Positions 1 to 11,484 of a DNA stretch of 64,000 bases are shown one piece after another. Position 1 is the first letter of the stretch. Every line of letters starts with the position of its first letter. The translations under genes were made by a program, and so were the position numbers. This DNA is from Symsagittifera roscoffensis (taxonomy: Eukaryota; Xenacoelomorpha; Acoela; Convolutidae), in contig NC_087064.1 of assembly GCF_963678635.1 (NCBI RefSeq), positions 25,586,189 to 25,650,188 of the forward strand, read 5' to 3'. The notes under the pieces are model-generated. The model saw only the letters and a list, made by a program, of their open reading frames with translations. It ran no database searches and was not told the DNA's origin.

Positions 1-2
1 CA

Positions 3-1712
3 GTAATTCGACAACTAAAATCATGGCACAAATACAAAACTAAACCCGTAAAGGCAGATACCACAATTTTAGGAAATAAAACACTCCTCCGATATTTTCG
101 AAAATTTAATAGTACAACAATCAATGAAAACACAGACCTTCTAGAATATCAATTAAATGAATCTACAGTTCCCTGTCTCCCTTTAAGTATGATTCTCATA
201 GCTTTTAACATTTCACATACACAAAACATTAAAGGACACTCTGGATCAGAGAAAACATATTCAAATTTTATACAAAATTTCTATTTCCCAAATGCACCAA
301 TTTGGATAAAAATACTATGCAATGATTGTATAGTATGTCAGCTAAATAAACCTTACCCAAATCAAAAACAAGTAGCACAAAAACAAGAGTTTAAAGGACA
401 CAGTTTATATTTTAACGACCGTATATCATTTGACACAAAAGGACCAATTTCACCATCCTCTGAAGGAAATTCATACATTATGGTAATTGTTGACGCTTTT
501 ACACACTATGTAGCACTCAACCCAGTACCACATTGTAACGCTTACTATGCTTACACAACACTTTACGAACACTGGATAGCCAAGTTCGGATTACCCGAAA
601 TTCTAGTTACAGACAACGGTACAGAATTCATAAATAATGAAATCATCACACTATGTCATTTATACAACATTAAGCACAAACCACGTACATCTCATGCACC
701 TTGGACTAACGGTTTAGTCGAAGGTATGAACCGTTCACTACAAGAATATCTTAGATGTATCATAAACGGAAATGATACAAGATACACCGAATGGTCAGCA
801 GATGTAAAACTATTTCCCTTAGTATATAATTCACAAATCACGACAACTCTAGGAATGTCACCATATGAAATGGTTTTTAATCAAAAGCCACGTAAACCAA
901 TTATGTTTACAGCAAACTCTCATAAAAATGCACAAGGTCATTGTCAACCGAATAAAGACTCAATTTGTTAAAACCTACCTTTACACACACATGATGAAGA
1001 TCATTTTCATCACCCACAAATCCTAAAATTAGCCTCCGGTACACATACCGAATGGATTTTAAAAAGAGATAAAAAACACAACGAAATTTATCAAAAAGTA
1101 ACAAAAAAATTGCTACAAAGACAAAACATTAACGAACAAATCAATTCACGTTTTACACCAGCCTCCGATTTAAAAATTGGAACCTTTGTCTTAATACCAA
1201 ATTTTAATACACAAAAAGGAATTTCTAAAAAATTACAACCCCTTCGTAAAGGACCATACCAAATAATCGCCAAACCCACCGACGTAACATATAAAATCAC
1301 CGATTCAGACCAAAAAGAAATTGTTCAACATAGAAACAATCTATTGCCTTACTACCCAAAAGAATACGCACTACGCGAACCAACTCAATTATATTCTTTC
1401 ACAGGTTTAAAAGTTATTCAAAATCACCTACATACGGAAAACGAAATAAATAAACAAAACGACATTCACCTTGAAAAACAAAATAGAAAACAATCTACAA
1501 CCAAAAACAATACAAAAAAGCTAGATCAAATTATACCTCAAAAAGAAAGGAAAAATAGAAAAATGATAGTAAAAATTATACCCCAAGAACAAGTCGAGAA
1601 GTCAAAACATAGAGAGTCATCACGACTTAGAAATCAACCACGTAAAAACTATAAAACATTCATCCCACAATCTAAAATATTAAAGAAAGTTGAATTTCAA
1701 AAACAGCTTTAA
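3..1712 (+). pseudogene. pol: pol 3' end: integrase with C-terminal tail (copy A)
   Basis: This is the integrase of a Ty3/gypsy-type element, which inserts the cDNA into host chromosomes. One frame is open from position 3 to 1712 except for a TAA at 969-971, where copy C reads TAT. The order is an HHCC zinc-binding region (His-x6-His, then CNDC near 320-330), a catalytic core with Asp in SFDTKGP, Asp in VTDNGTEF and Glu in GLVEGMNR, and a C-terminal GPY/F-type module (RKGPYQI near 1240-1262). The second Asp and the Glu are 35 residues apart, the retroviral D,D35E spacing. A basic tail ends in SSRLRNQPRKNY, similar to gypsy-family integrase tails. The polyprotein's RT part is outside the window. 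All three catalytic residues are present, but the stop would remove the GPY/F module. Confidence 0.92.
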
Positions 1713-2508
1713 TTTTAAAATAAATAATCTTTGCACCTCTGAAACATTTTGAATTTTCATTTTTCAAAATAACATGCTGACAATCACACAGCAAATTTAG
1801 TTCAAAATTAGCCAATAGGATTCATCCAATCCGTCAACTTCTCTAAATCTAACACAAACCAATTAGACGAAGGATATTACACTTCAGGCATATCTATAAC
1901 TATAATTTTACAACATCCAGGTCAAAAATAAGCAAGCTTCTCAAACTTGACAACTAAAACAAATACCACCATAATATCATAACCCTCCCTTATCTAAAAA
2001 CGCAAAGATCAACAATATTTTCCCAACCCAGACCTCAAAAACCCCCCAAACAAAAATGTTAAATTAGCCTAAAGTAAAAGAACAACCATATTAAATTAGC
2101 CTAAAGTACAAAGACCTCAAAAATACCCCAGATAACTTGACAAATAAAAATAAAGTAAAATAAGACCTCCCGAATACCGTAAAATTAGCCTCCAACACTT
2201 TTTCACAAATCTCAACCCACTTGTCAAAAAACCAATAAATAACTCGACCACACTTAAAAATCGCCCCAAACAACAAAAAATGTTCGATCAAGAGCCATTT
2301 CTTAAATGCTCTTCTCTCGATCAGTCAACATAATTCTCAACATTTTAATAAACATTTTAACAATATTTAAAATTTTATTCATATTTCTTTTTGATACTTT
2401 TGAAACTTTTGTATTAATCTTAATCAATTTTTGTAATATTTTTTAAATTTTCTAATCCCTATTTGAAATATACTTCCAACTTTCCAAAGCCATTGACCAT
2501 ATACACAG
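1713..2508 (+). other. pol-env spacer, AT-rich
   Basis: I see no convincing gene here. Short direct repeats built on AAATTAGCCTAAAGTA occur near 2060-2110. The spacer has a counterpart in copy C (27328-28177) with insertions and deletions, so it changes faster than the ORFs around it. It ends at the putative env splice acceptor. Confidence 0.6.
2470..2508 (+). promoter_or_regulatory. putative splice acceptor for env mRNA (copy A)
   Basis: A pyrimidine-rich stretch, a branch-like CATTGAC and the sequence ATACACAG end at 2508, 25 bases before the ATG of the small membrane ORF. The same arrangement (TTCACAG, ending at 28177) precedes the same ORF in copy C. Errantiviruses and retroviruses express env from a spliced subgenomic RNA, so an acceptor is expected here. 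The use of this site is inferred. Confidence 0.4.
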
Positions 2509-2533
2509 GTACGAAAACCCAAAATCTATTTAA

Positions 2534-2722
2534 ATGATACGAACCATTTTTAGTAGAACAGATATTTTTTTACTATTTGTAATTTTCATAATATTTTTAA
2601 CATCCCTCATATTGACAATATGCAAATGTATAAAGAAAGCAGTCATAACATTCGCATTAGCAACAATCCTTTTAATTCTTTTTCTTGAAGAATACTATAA
2701 TAAACATAAATTTTTTCACTAA
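2534..2722 (+). CDS. 62-aa two-helix membrane ORF (copy A)
   Basis: This ORF encodes a small hydrophobic protein of unknown function. It has a short N-terminal segment with MIRTIFSRTD, a hydrophobic segment at about residues 11-32, a small CKCIKK turn, a second hydrophobic segment at about 36-53 and an acidic/polar end. The same length and layout occur in copy C (28203-28391) with scattered substitutions, which supports a real coding sequence. It sits directly after the putative env acceptor and before the pre-env ORF. In copy C its stop is in frame with the pre-env ORF, so it might be the N-terminal membrane anchor of a longer product made by readthrough, or a separate viroporin-like peptide. 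Neither role is shown. Confidence 0.6.
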   Translation: MIRTIFSRTDIFLLFVIFIIFLTSLILTICKCIKKAVITFALATILLILFLEEYYNKHKFFH

Positions 2723-3864
2723 AAGAAATCAATCAAAAACCCTCAAAAATTGCTAACCAACAATCACACAGTCAGTCTTCACCGACAACATCCCAAGAAA
2801 ACCCGACACCACCTACAACTACCCAAAACCCCCAAACATCTACACGAATTTCTTTCCAGGATAACCCATATACCTTTGAAGAACGACACGCTCGCTTATC
2901 TGAACCACTAGAACCAGTTCAGCGACAGGCACCTCTGAGTGAACCAACAAATAACTTATACCCGACACTACCACAGGAATTAAGTAGAATTCGAAATATT
3001 AGTCAAAACTAAAATGCAGTTGAAATAAATAGACAAATCATACATCCACGACGAAATAGAAACTTTCAAACCCCCCGAGTTCATTTTGATATACCCCAAT
3101 CCCCATCACCAAGTACTCCGGAAAACCCAATTGGCATATTACCGGAAACCCCTACACTTCTTTCATAACGTAGCACCTCAACTCTACCCTCAGATTACTT
3201 AGGTTCAACACCAACATCTGAACAAATACGTGAAAATCCCTTTAACCCCCCAAACCAAACATCACGACTACCATATTGGACAACGCAATCTTTTACACAA
3301 GGTGAACCAAATTTAATAAATGATCCAATAGATATTTCTACAGATACAACAACATCATCATCACTACCAGAAACATTATCACTACCATCAACACCATCAA
3401 TAAGCCAGTTTTCACCAACGCATTTTCCTTTAAATTTCCCAAATAACCTCGACGCTAGATATCGAGAACAACCATCAACAAATATCCCTTTAAGATTAGA
3501 CTGGAATACATTCACAGCACCTCCACCATTATTTGGACAACACCCAGAAAGTAACCGACTCCACAACTGGGCACTTAATAGATTACAATATAGACAAGAT
3601 ATCCACGAAGACATTCGTGACCATAACATCCAAATACTCCAACAAAATAGCCTACAATTAAAATTTGAAATCACGGTTAAACTAAACAACATTGCTCAAC
3701 ATCCTTATCCATTAAACCCACCAAATATAACAGCTCAATCGCTACCACCGCCTTTTATAAAAACTGAAGTAATATATAAATACGACAGATATACCAAGAA
3801 AACAATTGGTTACATCACATTTTATAACCCGTACTCAGGATTATCATACACATGTATATTCTAA
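2710..3864 (+). pseudogene. pre-env ORF, Ser/Thr/Pro-rich (copy A)
   Basis: One frame runs from 2710 to the stop at 3862-3864, interrupted by TAA at 3009-3011 (CAA in copy C) and TAA at 3166-3168 (also present in copy C). The first part is Ser/Thr/Pro/Gln-rich low complexity. The last part, from about 3255, is more globular: it includes LPYWTTQSFTQGEPN, then RLDWNTF and RYTKKTIGYITFYNPYSG. No in-frame ATG is apparent before the globular part, so it must be reached by splicing or readthrough if it is expressed. The end overlaps the env start by 13 bases. I do not recognise a known family. In copy C a small insertion fuses it in frame to env. Confidence 0.55.
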
Positions 3865-6473
3865 AAACATTGATTTTTCTCCAACTCCTTTTTCTAATAA
3901 TCTCCGATCAGAACATAAATCCTTCTCCTCGCACAGGACCCCAAGACCTATTAGTAACACATTACGATTGTGAAGAAAATGAACAAAAAACACTACACAA
4001 ATATGCAATAAACCAAGTATCACAATGCGAAACAGAACCACAAGCTATAGAAACTACAAATGTAATAGCGACACTCTATTTAAAAGCCCGAGCAACAACA
4101 ATCATAGGAAATAAATTTACAGCAACATTTTCCGAAAAGAAAGTACATTGTTCACAAGTTTCAAACGGAAATAAAAACCGACTTGACCATGAATCATTCT
4201 ACCAAAGTAATATAGAACGACTTTTGCATCTAAATCCCAATGATTGTAAAAACGAGCTACTCAGACTAAACATCACAAGAAATAAAAACACCGACAGAAA
4301 ACTAGTAAATTTTCAAGTTTTTTCCGATTCTGTACATCAAGCAGAACTTGAAAGATATCAAGGACATATAAAACTAGATGAAAAATACCCATACAACGGC
4401 GCACACGGAAAATTAACATACGACATACACGATAAACACTGAATACCACACATTGGTATAAATAACCCATCAAACTGCAAAGCAGACACAAAAAAGAAAG
4501 GATATCAAGAAATAATGTTTTTCGATTGGAAAATACAACTCGAAAAAATACAACTCACACGATATTTATCTGATAACACAAGGATCTATCAAGGAATTCG
4601 ATTACCTTGCAAAAACGACAATCAAGGTTATTGTGACCCTACAACACGAACACAAGCAACAATTGTTTGGTTTCCCGAAGATACATGTACAACATTTCAA
4701 GTAGCAAAAATACACGCTCGAATGATAAAATTTCACGAAAAATATTTCATACAATCAATCCCATATGAACAAGTAAATCCATCACGAAAACAAAGTAATA
4801 ATTTTCGAAACATCCATAATATAGAAAATAAATTAACCCGTTTTCAAATATATCAAGAAACAGAACTAGCATGCAAATACAGAAATCCACTTCACAAAAC
4901 ACAATATTTTGAAATCTTAGTTGAATACGAAAAAGGTTTTGACATGACCACTGGAAAAGTAAAAATTGACCCTTATGCCACAGGTCAACCTCTAAACGAA
5001 GGAACATCATATATACCAGTTAACTTTCAAAAAAATAATGGTCAACCTGGTGGACATCTAAAGCCCCATGACACTCAAAGCACACGTCTACAAGAACTAT
5101 CACTAATGAATAATTCTTATTTTGGTAATATCCACTACGATATTCACTTAGATATGAAATTAGACTACACAATTAGCCGAATTTTTCAGGAAATGTCACT
5201 CTCTGAGTTAGAAACACTTCACCAACTATGCGAATTAGAACAAACACAAATCCTACAATCACTTGCACTAGCAGTATTAAAAATACCCTACGCAGGATAT
5301 TTACTATCAGGAAATAGATCAAATTTTTTAGACTACGAAGGAAACATTTTATGGTTTTATACTTGTACTAAAAAATTATCACCACTATATGTTTTTGAAG
5401 ATAAAAGATGCTATAAAAAAATCCCTATCTTTTATAAAAATAAAGTACATTTTGTTGACACACTCTCAAGACGAACATATTTTTGGGATACCGCAGTCCC
5501 ATGTGGATCAGAAAATAGCCACAATGTAGTACAATTGAATCCTGATGAAGATAAATATTATCTTCTTACTCCATACCCCACATTAATGCAATCACTCAAA
5601 AAAATTTCACCCGAAAGCATTAGATCTATTGCTCGAAACCCAAATATAGATTTACAATCAATTGGAATATATTCAAAATCTGATATCCAACATCACATTA
5701 AAACACAACAATTCAAGGAATTATTAACACAAATGGACACTATACAAAGACAATCAATTGACCAAAACTTACGCAAACTTGCCGAAACCGCAGGATTTGC
5801 AGACATCTATACACAAGATTATAGCGGATATTTTAAAGACATTAAAGATTATATATATCTAAACGGTGAAAAATACAGACCACAAGATTTTTTACCTATA
5901 AATATTGTTAGCTTTGTTACACTTAAAAATGAAATTCTCGATTTTCTAGGATGGCCCTACTACATCTTAGAAAAATTGACTATTTTATACGCAATGTTTA
6001 ACTTTATAGGATTTCTTTTCTCACTACTAAAAGGAATCTATAATACATGCGCTATACACACACAAGTAAATAGACAAGCAAGTGTAGCACGCATACTATT
6101 TGCAGTATTTTTTGGAATTTTTTCATCATCAATAAACAAAATCCTTCTAGACGCACAAATAAAAGAATATAACACAAAAATAGCGACAAGACAGAACACG
6201 TACGACGAGGAACATAATAATATAGATGTAACGCCTACAGCACCACAGTTGCCACCCCTACCACATAACCATCCATTATCATTAGTCCCACGAAATTTCC
6301 GAAACTTAGCAATAACACATAACCCAAATTTTAGACCAAACATATCGCAAAGTCCCATACAACACATAATGACACATCATTCACAAGATGAAAATGCATA
6401 TGAACAAATTATAGAACAACCCCATACCACCGCTTTTCAGTCTCAAAATAATAATTTTTTTAGCCCACGATGA
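3852..6473 (+). pseudogene. env: envelope-like glycoprotein (copy A), one premature stop
   Basis: This is a putative Env membrane glycoprotein of 873 residues if the single TGA at 4440-4442 (TGG in copy C) is ignored. It starts with a hydrophobic signal-peptide-like stretch (residues about 1-18, MYILKTLIFLQLLFLIIS), followed by a Cys-containing ectodomain. Near the C-terminus lie a hydrophobic segment at about residues 700-728, a second at about 745-765, and a polar Pro-rich tail. The spacing of Cys and Trp-Phe-x-Glu-Asp-x-Cys resembles the chuvirus-type glycoproteins found in some Pao and other retroelements more than the errantivirus F-like Env. That comparison is from memory of the pattern and is tentative. 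The start overlaps the end of pre-env. The stop overlaps the ATG of ORF-X (ATGA). Confidence 0.75.
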
Positions 6474-8278
6474 GCCGACAACTTGGATCCCTACACCGCT
6501 CAAATTCCCACCCAACCAACCTCAACACTCCAGTTACAATAATTCCACTTTTTGCTTTCCCACCACCCGATTTTCCAAATAGTAATATAACATCAAGCAT
6601 GAATTCAGACACTAATTCAGATATTTCAGTTTTATATTCCATTTCACAACTAAATAACCCGAATATAGAAACCCCTGACGAATTTGCAGACTCCGAACCA
6701 TCTCCATCCAATAATTTTCAAACCAACTCCTCAGTTTTTTCAAAGCCTCCTTTTCGACCAATCTCAACAAATAATCCACTCCCGTCCGTTTCTACTCCCT
6801 CTTACGCTTCACAAGTAACCCCAACCTATTCTCCATTTCATTCCGACCGATCATCTAATTCTCCCGATACTCCCCAAATCTCCCAAGAACTTGATAATTA
6901 TATAACCCTACAACAACAGCTAATACACCCTAACACCCTCACTATAAATCAAATTTCATCCACAGTAGAATCCTCAAATCCACCTACTCCTACACCCTCT
7001 TCAGCTTATACTACATCATTAGCACAATCATCCACATCCACCGAATCATCAAATAGCACTAATAGAGCTTACCGCACTTTTAAAAGAAAATTCCCGAACC
7101 ATCCATTCCCAACCAAACCAGGAACAGCCCGCGAATATATCAACCATCCACATCACACTAACACAAAAGATTTTCTAGCAATCACCTTACCTTCATTCCC
7201 ACAATATACTTTAAACACACCTAACGACACTAACGACACACGTAGTTTTGTAGATGAACATGTTTTAATGCCTACACTTCATTGGACAACATATTATCAT
7301 TTTACTAATCTCCTTTGCCTACCATTATCTAATACTCATACCGATATAGAAAGAAATCAAGATATGCTATATCGACTCACCACACCATTAACACACAGAC
7401 AATTTACTTAAATAGGATATAAAAAATCACTAAAAACATACACTGCACCCCGAGCTAACGAATTTACGATAGAATATTACGATCATAATATCATCCGATC
7501 TAACCAAGACCAATTTTTAGATGACGACCGCTTCGCTAACCCACAACTAACAGAAAAGTTTTTCATCAAAACACCATATGTATTTACACTCAATATATTT
7601 GATCGAAAATTTGATCACATCATCTCTGAAGCACTAACTGACATGCAAGCTTATGAAAGTTTTAAAGAAAAATTTCAATTATTTTCACTAACCTTTCACT
7701 TCCTTGCACCACATGAACGCGATTTGCACTGCTCACACGACATTATGTTACGCACTAAACAAACCCACACATATACGTATTATCGCTTCATACAAAATCA
7801 TTTTGATCTCCACACTCCATCAAGACAACCACACCACCGTTTTCAGTTTCTTAATTCAAAGTACACTTCGCCATTTTTTCTAAATTTCACATTTTGCATA
7901 AAAGACACTAACCTCCACGGCATCCTCCGCAACTATGACCCAATAACACAAATGTATATATTTTGTCCCATCACGAAGACCTTTAATGCAGAAGAATCCA
8001 GACCCTTCCTTATCCCACATGAATTTATCCAACCTATAGAAATCCCTATATTAGAATTCATCCATAACACTAAATACAGTCACAAAAAATATAATCTCAT
8101 TCAAAACACACCTTATGAGTTTGCAGTTGACACCGAAGAACTAAAAACTATTAAAGCACTTCAATTGCTTTGGCCACTGCTTCAAACTAAAAACATCATT
8201 CGCATACTAGCAAAATTACTAACAAATTCAGAAATAATACACGACATCTTCCCCCACGGTTTTTTCCCCGACGACTAA
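6470..8278 (+). pseudogene. ORF-X, unknown protein encoded after env (copy A)
   Basis: This 602-codon frame is broken only by TAA at 7409-7411 (TAC in copy C). Its ATG overlaps the env TGA as ATGA, an arrangement compatible with termination-reinitiation. Residues about 1-200 are Ser/Thr/Pro/Asn-rich and probably disordered. Residues about 200-600 are globular in composition, with Trp, Cys, His and many aromatic residues, for example VLMPTLHW, YYRFIQNHF and LLWPLLQTKNIIRILAKLL near the end. No signal peptide or clear membrane helix is visible. Copy C has the same ORF at 32132-33927 with different breaks. I do not recognise it, and genes after env are uncommon in Ty3/gypsy elements. Confidence 0.65.
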
Positions 8279-8281
8279 CAG

Positions 8282-8655
8282 GTAAGTAAAATTTATACAT
8301 ATTCTTCACTAATAAATTTAAAATAAATACTAACCATTCTTTACTTATGTTTCTTTTAGATTTTTAGTCTTCATACCACGATCATCTGCAAAAAACAAGA
8401 AAAACAAAATAGAAACTTGTTAAATTTATTCTAAACTTCATTAATATTCTCCACAAAATAATTTGATAAAATTTATATCAAATGAAGTAAATTAATTTAT
8501 AAATTGTTTTCCCAAAAGCAGTAAATTTCATAATAATGAAAATTTGTAACTTAACTTTTCCCCAAAACTAGCAGTAAAATTAAAATTCTATGTAGTAAAT
8601 TGATAAAGTAAAAATGCAGTACTAACCTTTTGATATTTTCTTTCACTCGCACAAG
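8282..8655 (+). other. intron-like segment after ORF-X (copy A)
   Basis: A consensus donor, CAG|GTAAGT, starts at 8282, three bases after the ORF-X stop. Two exact TACTAAC branch-like motifs follow: at 8328-8334, before a TTCTTTTAG ending at 8359, and at 8620-8626, before a pyrimidine-rich run ending at CACAAG (8655). Copy C keeps the donor, both TACTAAC motifs and the second acceptor (33931-34305), but not the first acceptor. The two long versions are 374 and 375 bases. This is inferred from signals only. Confidence 0.5.
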
Positions 8656-9783
8656 AATTCTATCCAAACTCGCACAGCTCGCCCACAAAGAATTGTTTAA
8701 ATAATGAATTTTAGTTTCAAGTTTTCACACTCAACAACTCTAACATACAATAACAAGTTTCAAACTTTCCTTTAACCCGGTTGGAAAGGAATTATATACT
8801 AAACCAAACTAACCAACGCAGCTTACTAAACACCACAAATCATAAAATAACAGCATGACTAAGAAAAGAAAACCAACGGTACCCAAACCGGATTAACCCA
8901 GTTTAAAACTGGATAATTTATTCTTTTGAAGACTATTATAAAGTCTAAGAAAGAAATAATAAAACACAAAAAAGTCGAAAGACAAACCCATAACAAAAAC
9001 AATTTGATTTTTGAATAAAGGACACAACCAACGGAACATAAGAAAGACCACCATAAGCTCAACATAAAACGTTATCACATAACAGGACCTCTCACAGAAA
9101 CCGCTTGAAATCATACTCCCACTCCTGGCCTAACCCACCAGAGAGGACGTCCTGAGCATGCTCTATAGCCGGCCTAACCCACCGCGCTACATCCACGCTT
9201 TGTGACCACACTCCTATTTTTAATAAGAGGTACTCAAGGGTGAGTAACTCTTCAAAATAACCGAACTAAAACAAAAAGCTTTTGTGAAAACAACTAATCA
9301 AAATCATAATTAAAACATTGAACTAATAAAAATTTTATAAAATGTAAAACATACTTTGCAGTATATAGATCAGCATACAACAACAAAGACGAACATCCAA
9401 AGACAAAGTGATCCCACTACACTCGAAAAAGAATGGCCAACCACAACCAAAATGCCGTCCACAATCACAACTCAAAAGATTTAGAGTACGACTTGACTTC
9501 GCAGAAAAGGATTTCATTGAACTAGACCAATGACCACCTCGATGTTCAAGTATACGTACAGATCTGAGTTACAAGGCATCCCCTCCACGCACAATCTCCA
9601 CGCCATTCCCAGACGCGGCTGAACACAAAACAAGTTCTCTACATAATACAGAAAAACCCGTCATAGTAAACCATTTTGAAATCAGATTGATTTCGTTGGG
9701 AAACACAGTCGTTGTCACAAGAAGATACACGAAGAAACGATGTTCGCCCGATACCAACGTTCATCATCCATCCTTTGAATTAC
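8656..9783 (+). other. 3' non-coding region before the LTR (copy A)
   Basis: I find no convincing gene. The region aligns along its length with 34306-35482 of copy C. It holds a block with two 13-bp direct repeats (GGCCTAACCCACC at 9127 and 9171) that enclose two adjoining 10-bp palindromes. No clear polypurine tract is visible immediately before the LTR. Confidence 0.55.
9127..9183 (+). repeat. paired palindromes inside direct repeats (copy A)
   Basis: AGGACGTCCT (9144-9153) and GAGCATGCTC (9154-9163) are perfect palindromes that abut each other. They are flanked by GGCCTAACCCACC at 9127 and 9171. Both palindromes are identical in copy C at 34794-34813. On the minus strand part of this block looks like a polymerase III A box, but I see no matching B box. 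Confidence 0.6.
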
Positions 9784-10231
9784 AGAAAGATAATTCTAAA
9801 AAACTCTGTAAAACCCGGATGGGTGGAACCTGATCTAAACTATATTTTATGATTGGATAAATTAGATATTTTACCACTGTAAAGTATTTAATATTAACCA
9901 ATCATGATCCATCTAACTAGCAACCCACTTATTTGTAAGTGCTTAAATTACTTGTAATTTCAGCACCAGAGAGATTTGAATTTAACTTAGGAATTAGTTG
10001 TCTCTCCGAGAGAACTTCAGCAGCCGCAACAAACCAGTATACCCTAGATCTATTGAGCCTAGCAGAGACTAGTTAAACACCCTGAGACTAGTAAGTATAA
10101 GAGTAAGATTAGGATCGGTATTAGACTAAGAAGTTGCACGAATCTATCCGGCCGAAAATAAGATAGCGTGACGAGCAGACGGTGTACCCTATCCGAAATT
10201 ACTCTATGAGTTAACCACATCGGTCCTAACT
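9784..10231 (+). repeat. 3' LTR of copy A
   Basis: This LTR aligns with the 445-bp LTRs at 11485 and 17007. The first 40 or so bases are diverged (AGAAAGATA against AGTAAGATA), and the rest is clearly the same sequence to the terminal CTAACT at 10231. The internal hairpin (GTGCTTAAATTAC facing GTAATTTCAGCAC) has one mismatch in this copy. The partner 5' LTR is outside the window, so a target-site duplication cannot be tested. Confidence 0.8.
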
Positions 10232-11484
10232 CACCTTTCATACCTCTGCGCTACAGATCCATGATACCTTGAAGCTAAAGTGCTATTTGTAATATAATAG
10301 CCTGTGTTAACGCCCTTAGCATTGGCTGTACTTAATAGCCTTCATTGGTTATGGATCAGAATGAACACTAATATCTGCGACTTACGCTGAAAAAAGGAGA
10401 GTTCATACTATCCCACAAGCTTTGCTTGTGTAGTTTCTTTGTGCCTAACATTACCGCAGAAAATTCGCCAAGGTTATGCGTTATCAGAGAGCAATTTCTC
10501 CAGAGTTCTCTGAATCAGCCCAACATCATGGTCAACTGGGCAATGTTCAAGCCGCCCAACCCGAATTTGATTGGCATATAACACACTTCCGTTGAAAACT
10601 ACCAACCTCAATCACTGAAGATGGACTCCAGAAAAACTACTTGTCCGAACATAAATATTCAATTATGTTCAACGGCAAGTCGGGACACATGTTTTTGCGA
10701 TGATCCCTAAACTCCTAAGCTCGAATAAGTGATGCGAGAGAAGAGCATAAATATATTTTGACATGTTTATTCGCTCCTTTGTTCGTTTCTTTTTTTTTTG
10801 ACACAGCAGGCATACATAACACTGATTGTGCTTGGTGAGGTCTACTGAAAAGAGACATGTTTCCTCCCTCCTCCAGCTGTCGTGTGTTCACGCCTCGTAC
10901 CACCTGCGCAAAATCAAGAAACATGATTGGAAAAATCCGAATTATTGAACTACCTCCTCATTCGTCAATTTAATATTTCAGACCATTTTAATAAAATATT
11001 TCTTAAGCCAGAAAATTATAAGCAAACATTATATGAAACAGAACGTTTACAATTTACTTTGGCTTGGGAGAAACCCGCCTGTCGGTTGGTATCTCCATGA
11101 GCATAAATAATCATCTCGTCTACCTTTTTAGTTAGATCATATGGACGGAACCCAAAATCAGGGTGGGTTAAGGGAATGGGACACACGCTTTCCCTCGCCA
11201 CTCAAACGCTTTCGACATCCTCACCACCCAAAGGATATCATCTTTGATATTCATATTCACCTGGCCGATCCTAAAAACCGTTTCACACAATTTTTCGGAC
11301 ACAAACTCACAAAAAACGCTTTTTTGCTTTTTTCAAACTGACCCGCCCTTAAGAGTATTTCGAAAAATTTGTTAGAAAAATCAATTTGATCGGACCAAAA
11401 CAAGGCTGACAAAACTTCCGGAACATTTTTGGAAAAATCGCCTCCCTCCCTACCTTTGAGACGCCATTTAGTGACGAGATAAGA
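10232..11484. other. inter-element spacer
   Basis: This is unique-looking sequence between the LTRs of copies A and B, and I can support no gene in it. The part at about 11290-11450 resembles 57140-57345 (a shared core AAAAATCAATTTG followed by TCG), so it may be a piece of the same dispersed repeat. A minus-strand open stretch at 11016-11201 looks somewhat exon-like (GFRPYDLTKKVDEM), but nothing else supports it. Confidence 0.5.

Larger units (their letters stand above)
1..10231 (+). mobile_element. LTR retroelement copy A, 3' part
   Basis: This is the 3' portion of a Ty3/gypsy-type element. It enters the window inside pol and ends at an LTR. The order is integrase, spacer, small membrane ORF, pre-env, env, ORF-X, intron-like segment, non-coding 3' region and LTR. 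The whole stretch aligns by eye, in the same order, with positions about 25619-35835 of copy C. Each ORF carries only one or a few breaks, and the integrase catalytic residues are intact, so this copy is the better template for the 3' half. The 5' end lies outside the window. Confidence 0.9.

Noticed and set aside
3195-3692. 165-aa minus-strand ORF
   Set aside because: It lies antisense to the pre-env frame and has no counterpart in copy C.
6038-6367. 109-aa minus-strand ORF
   Set aside because: It lies antisense to the C-terminal part of env; Cys/Phe-rich shadow.
8859-9114. Hydrophobic minus-strand ORFs in the 3' region, also in copy C
   Set aside because: They are present in both copies because the region is homologous, but two frames are open at once and the composition is that of AT-rich DNA.
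11016-11201. 61-aa minus-strand exon-like ORF
   Set aside because: The peptide looks plausible (HPDFGFRPYDL), but there is no neighbour exon, homology or splice pair to support it.
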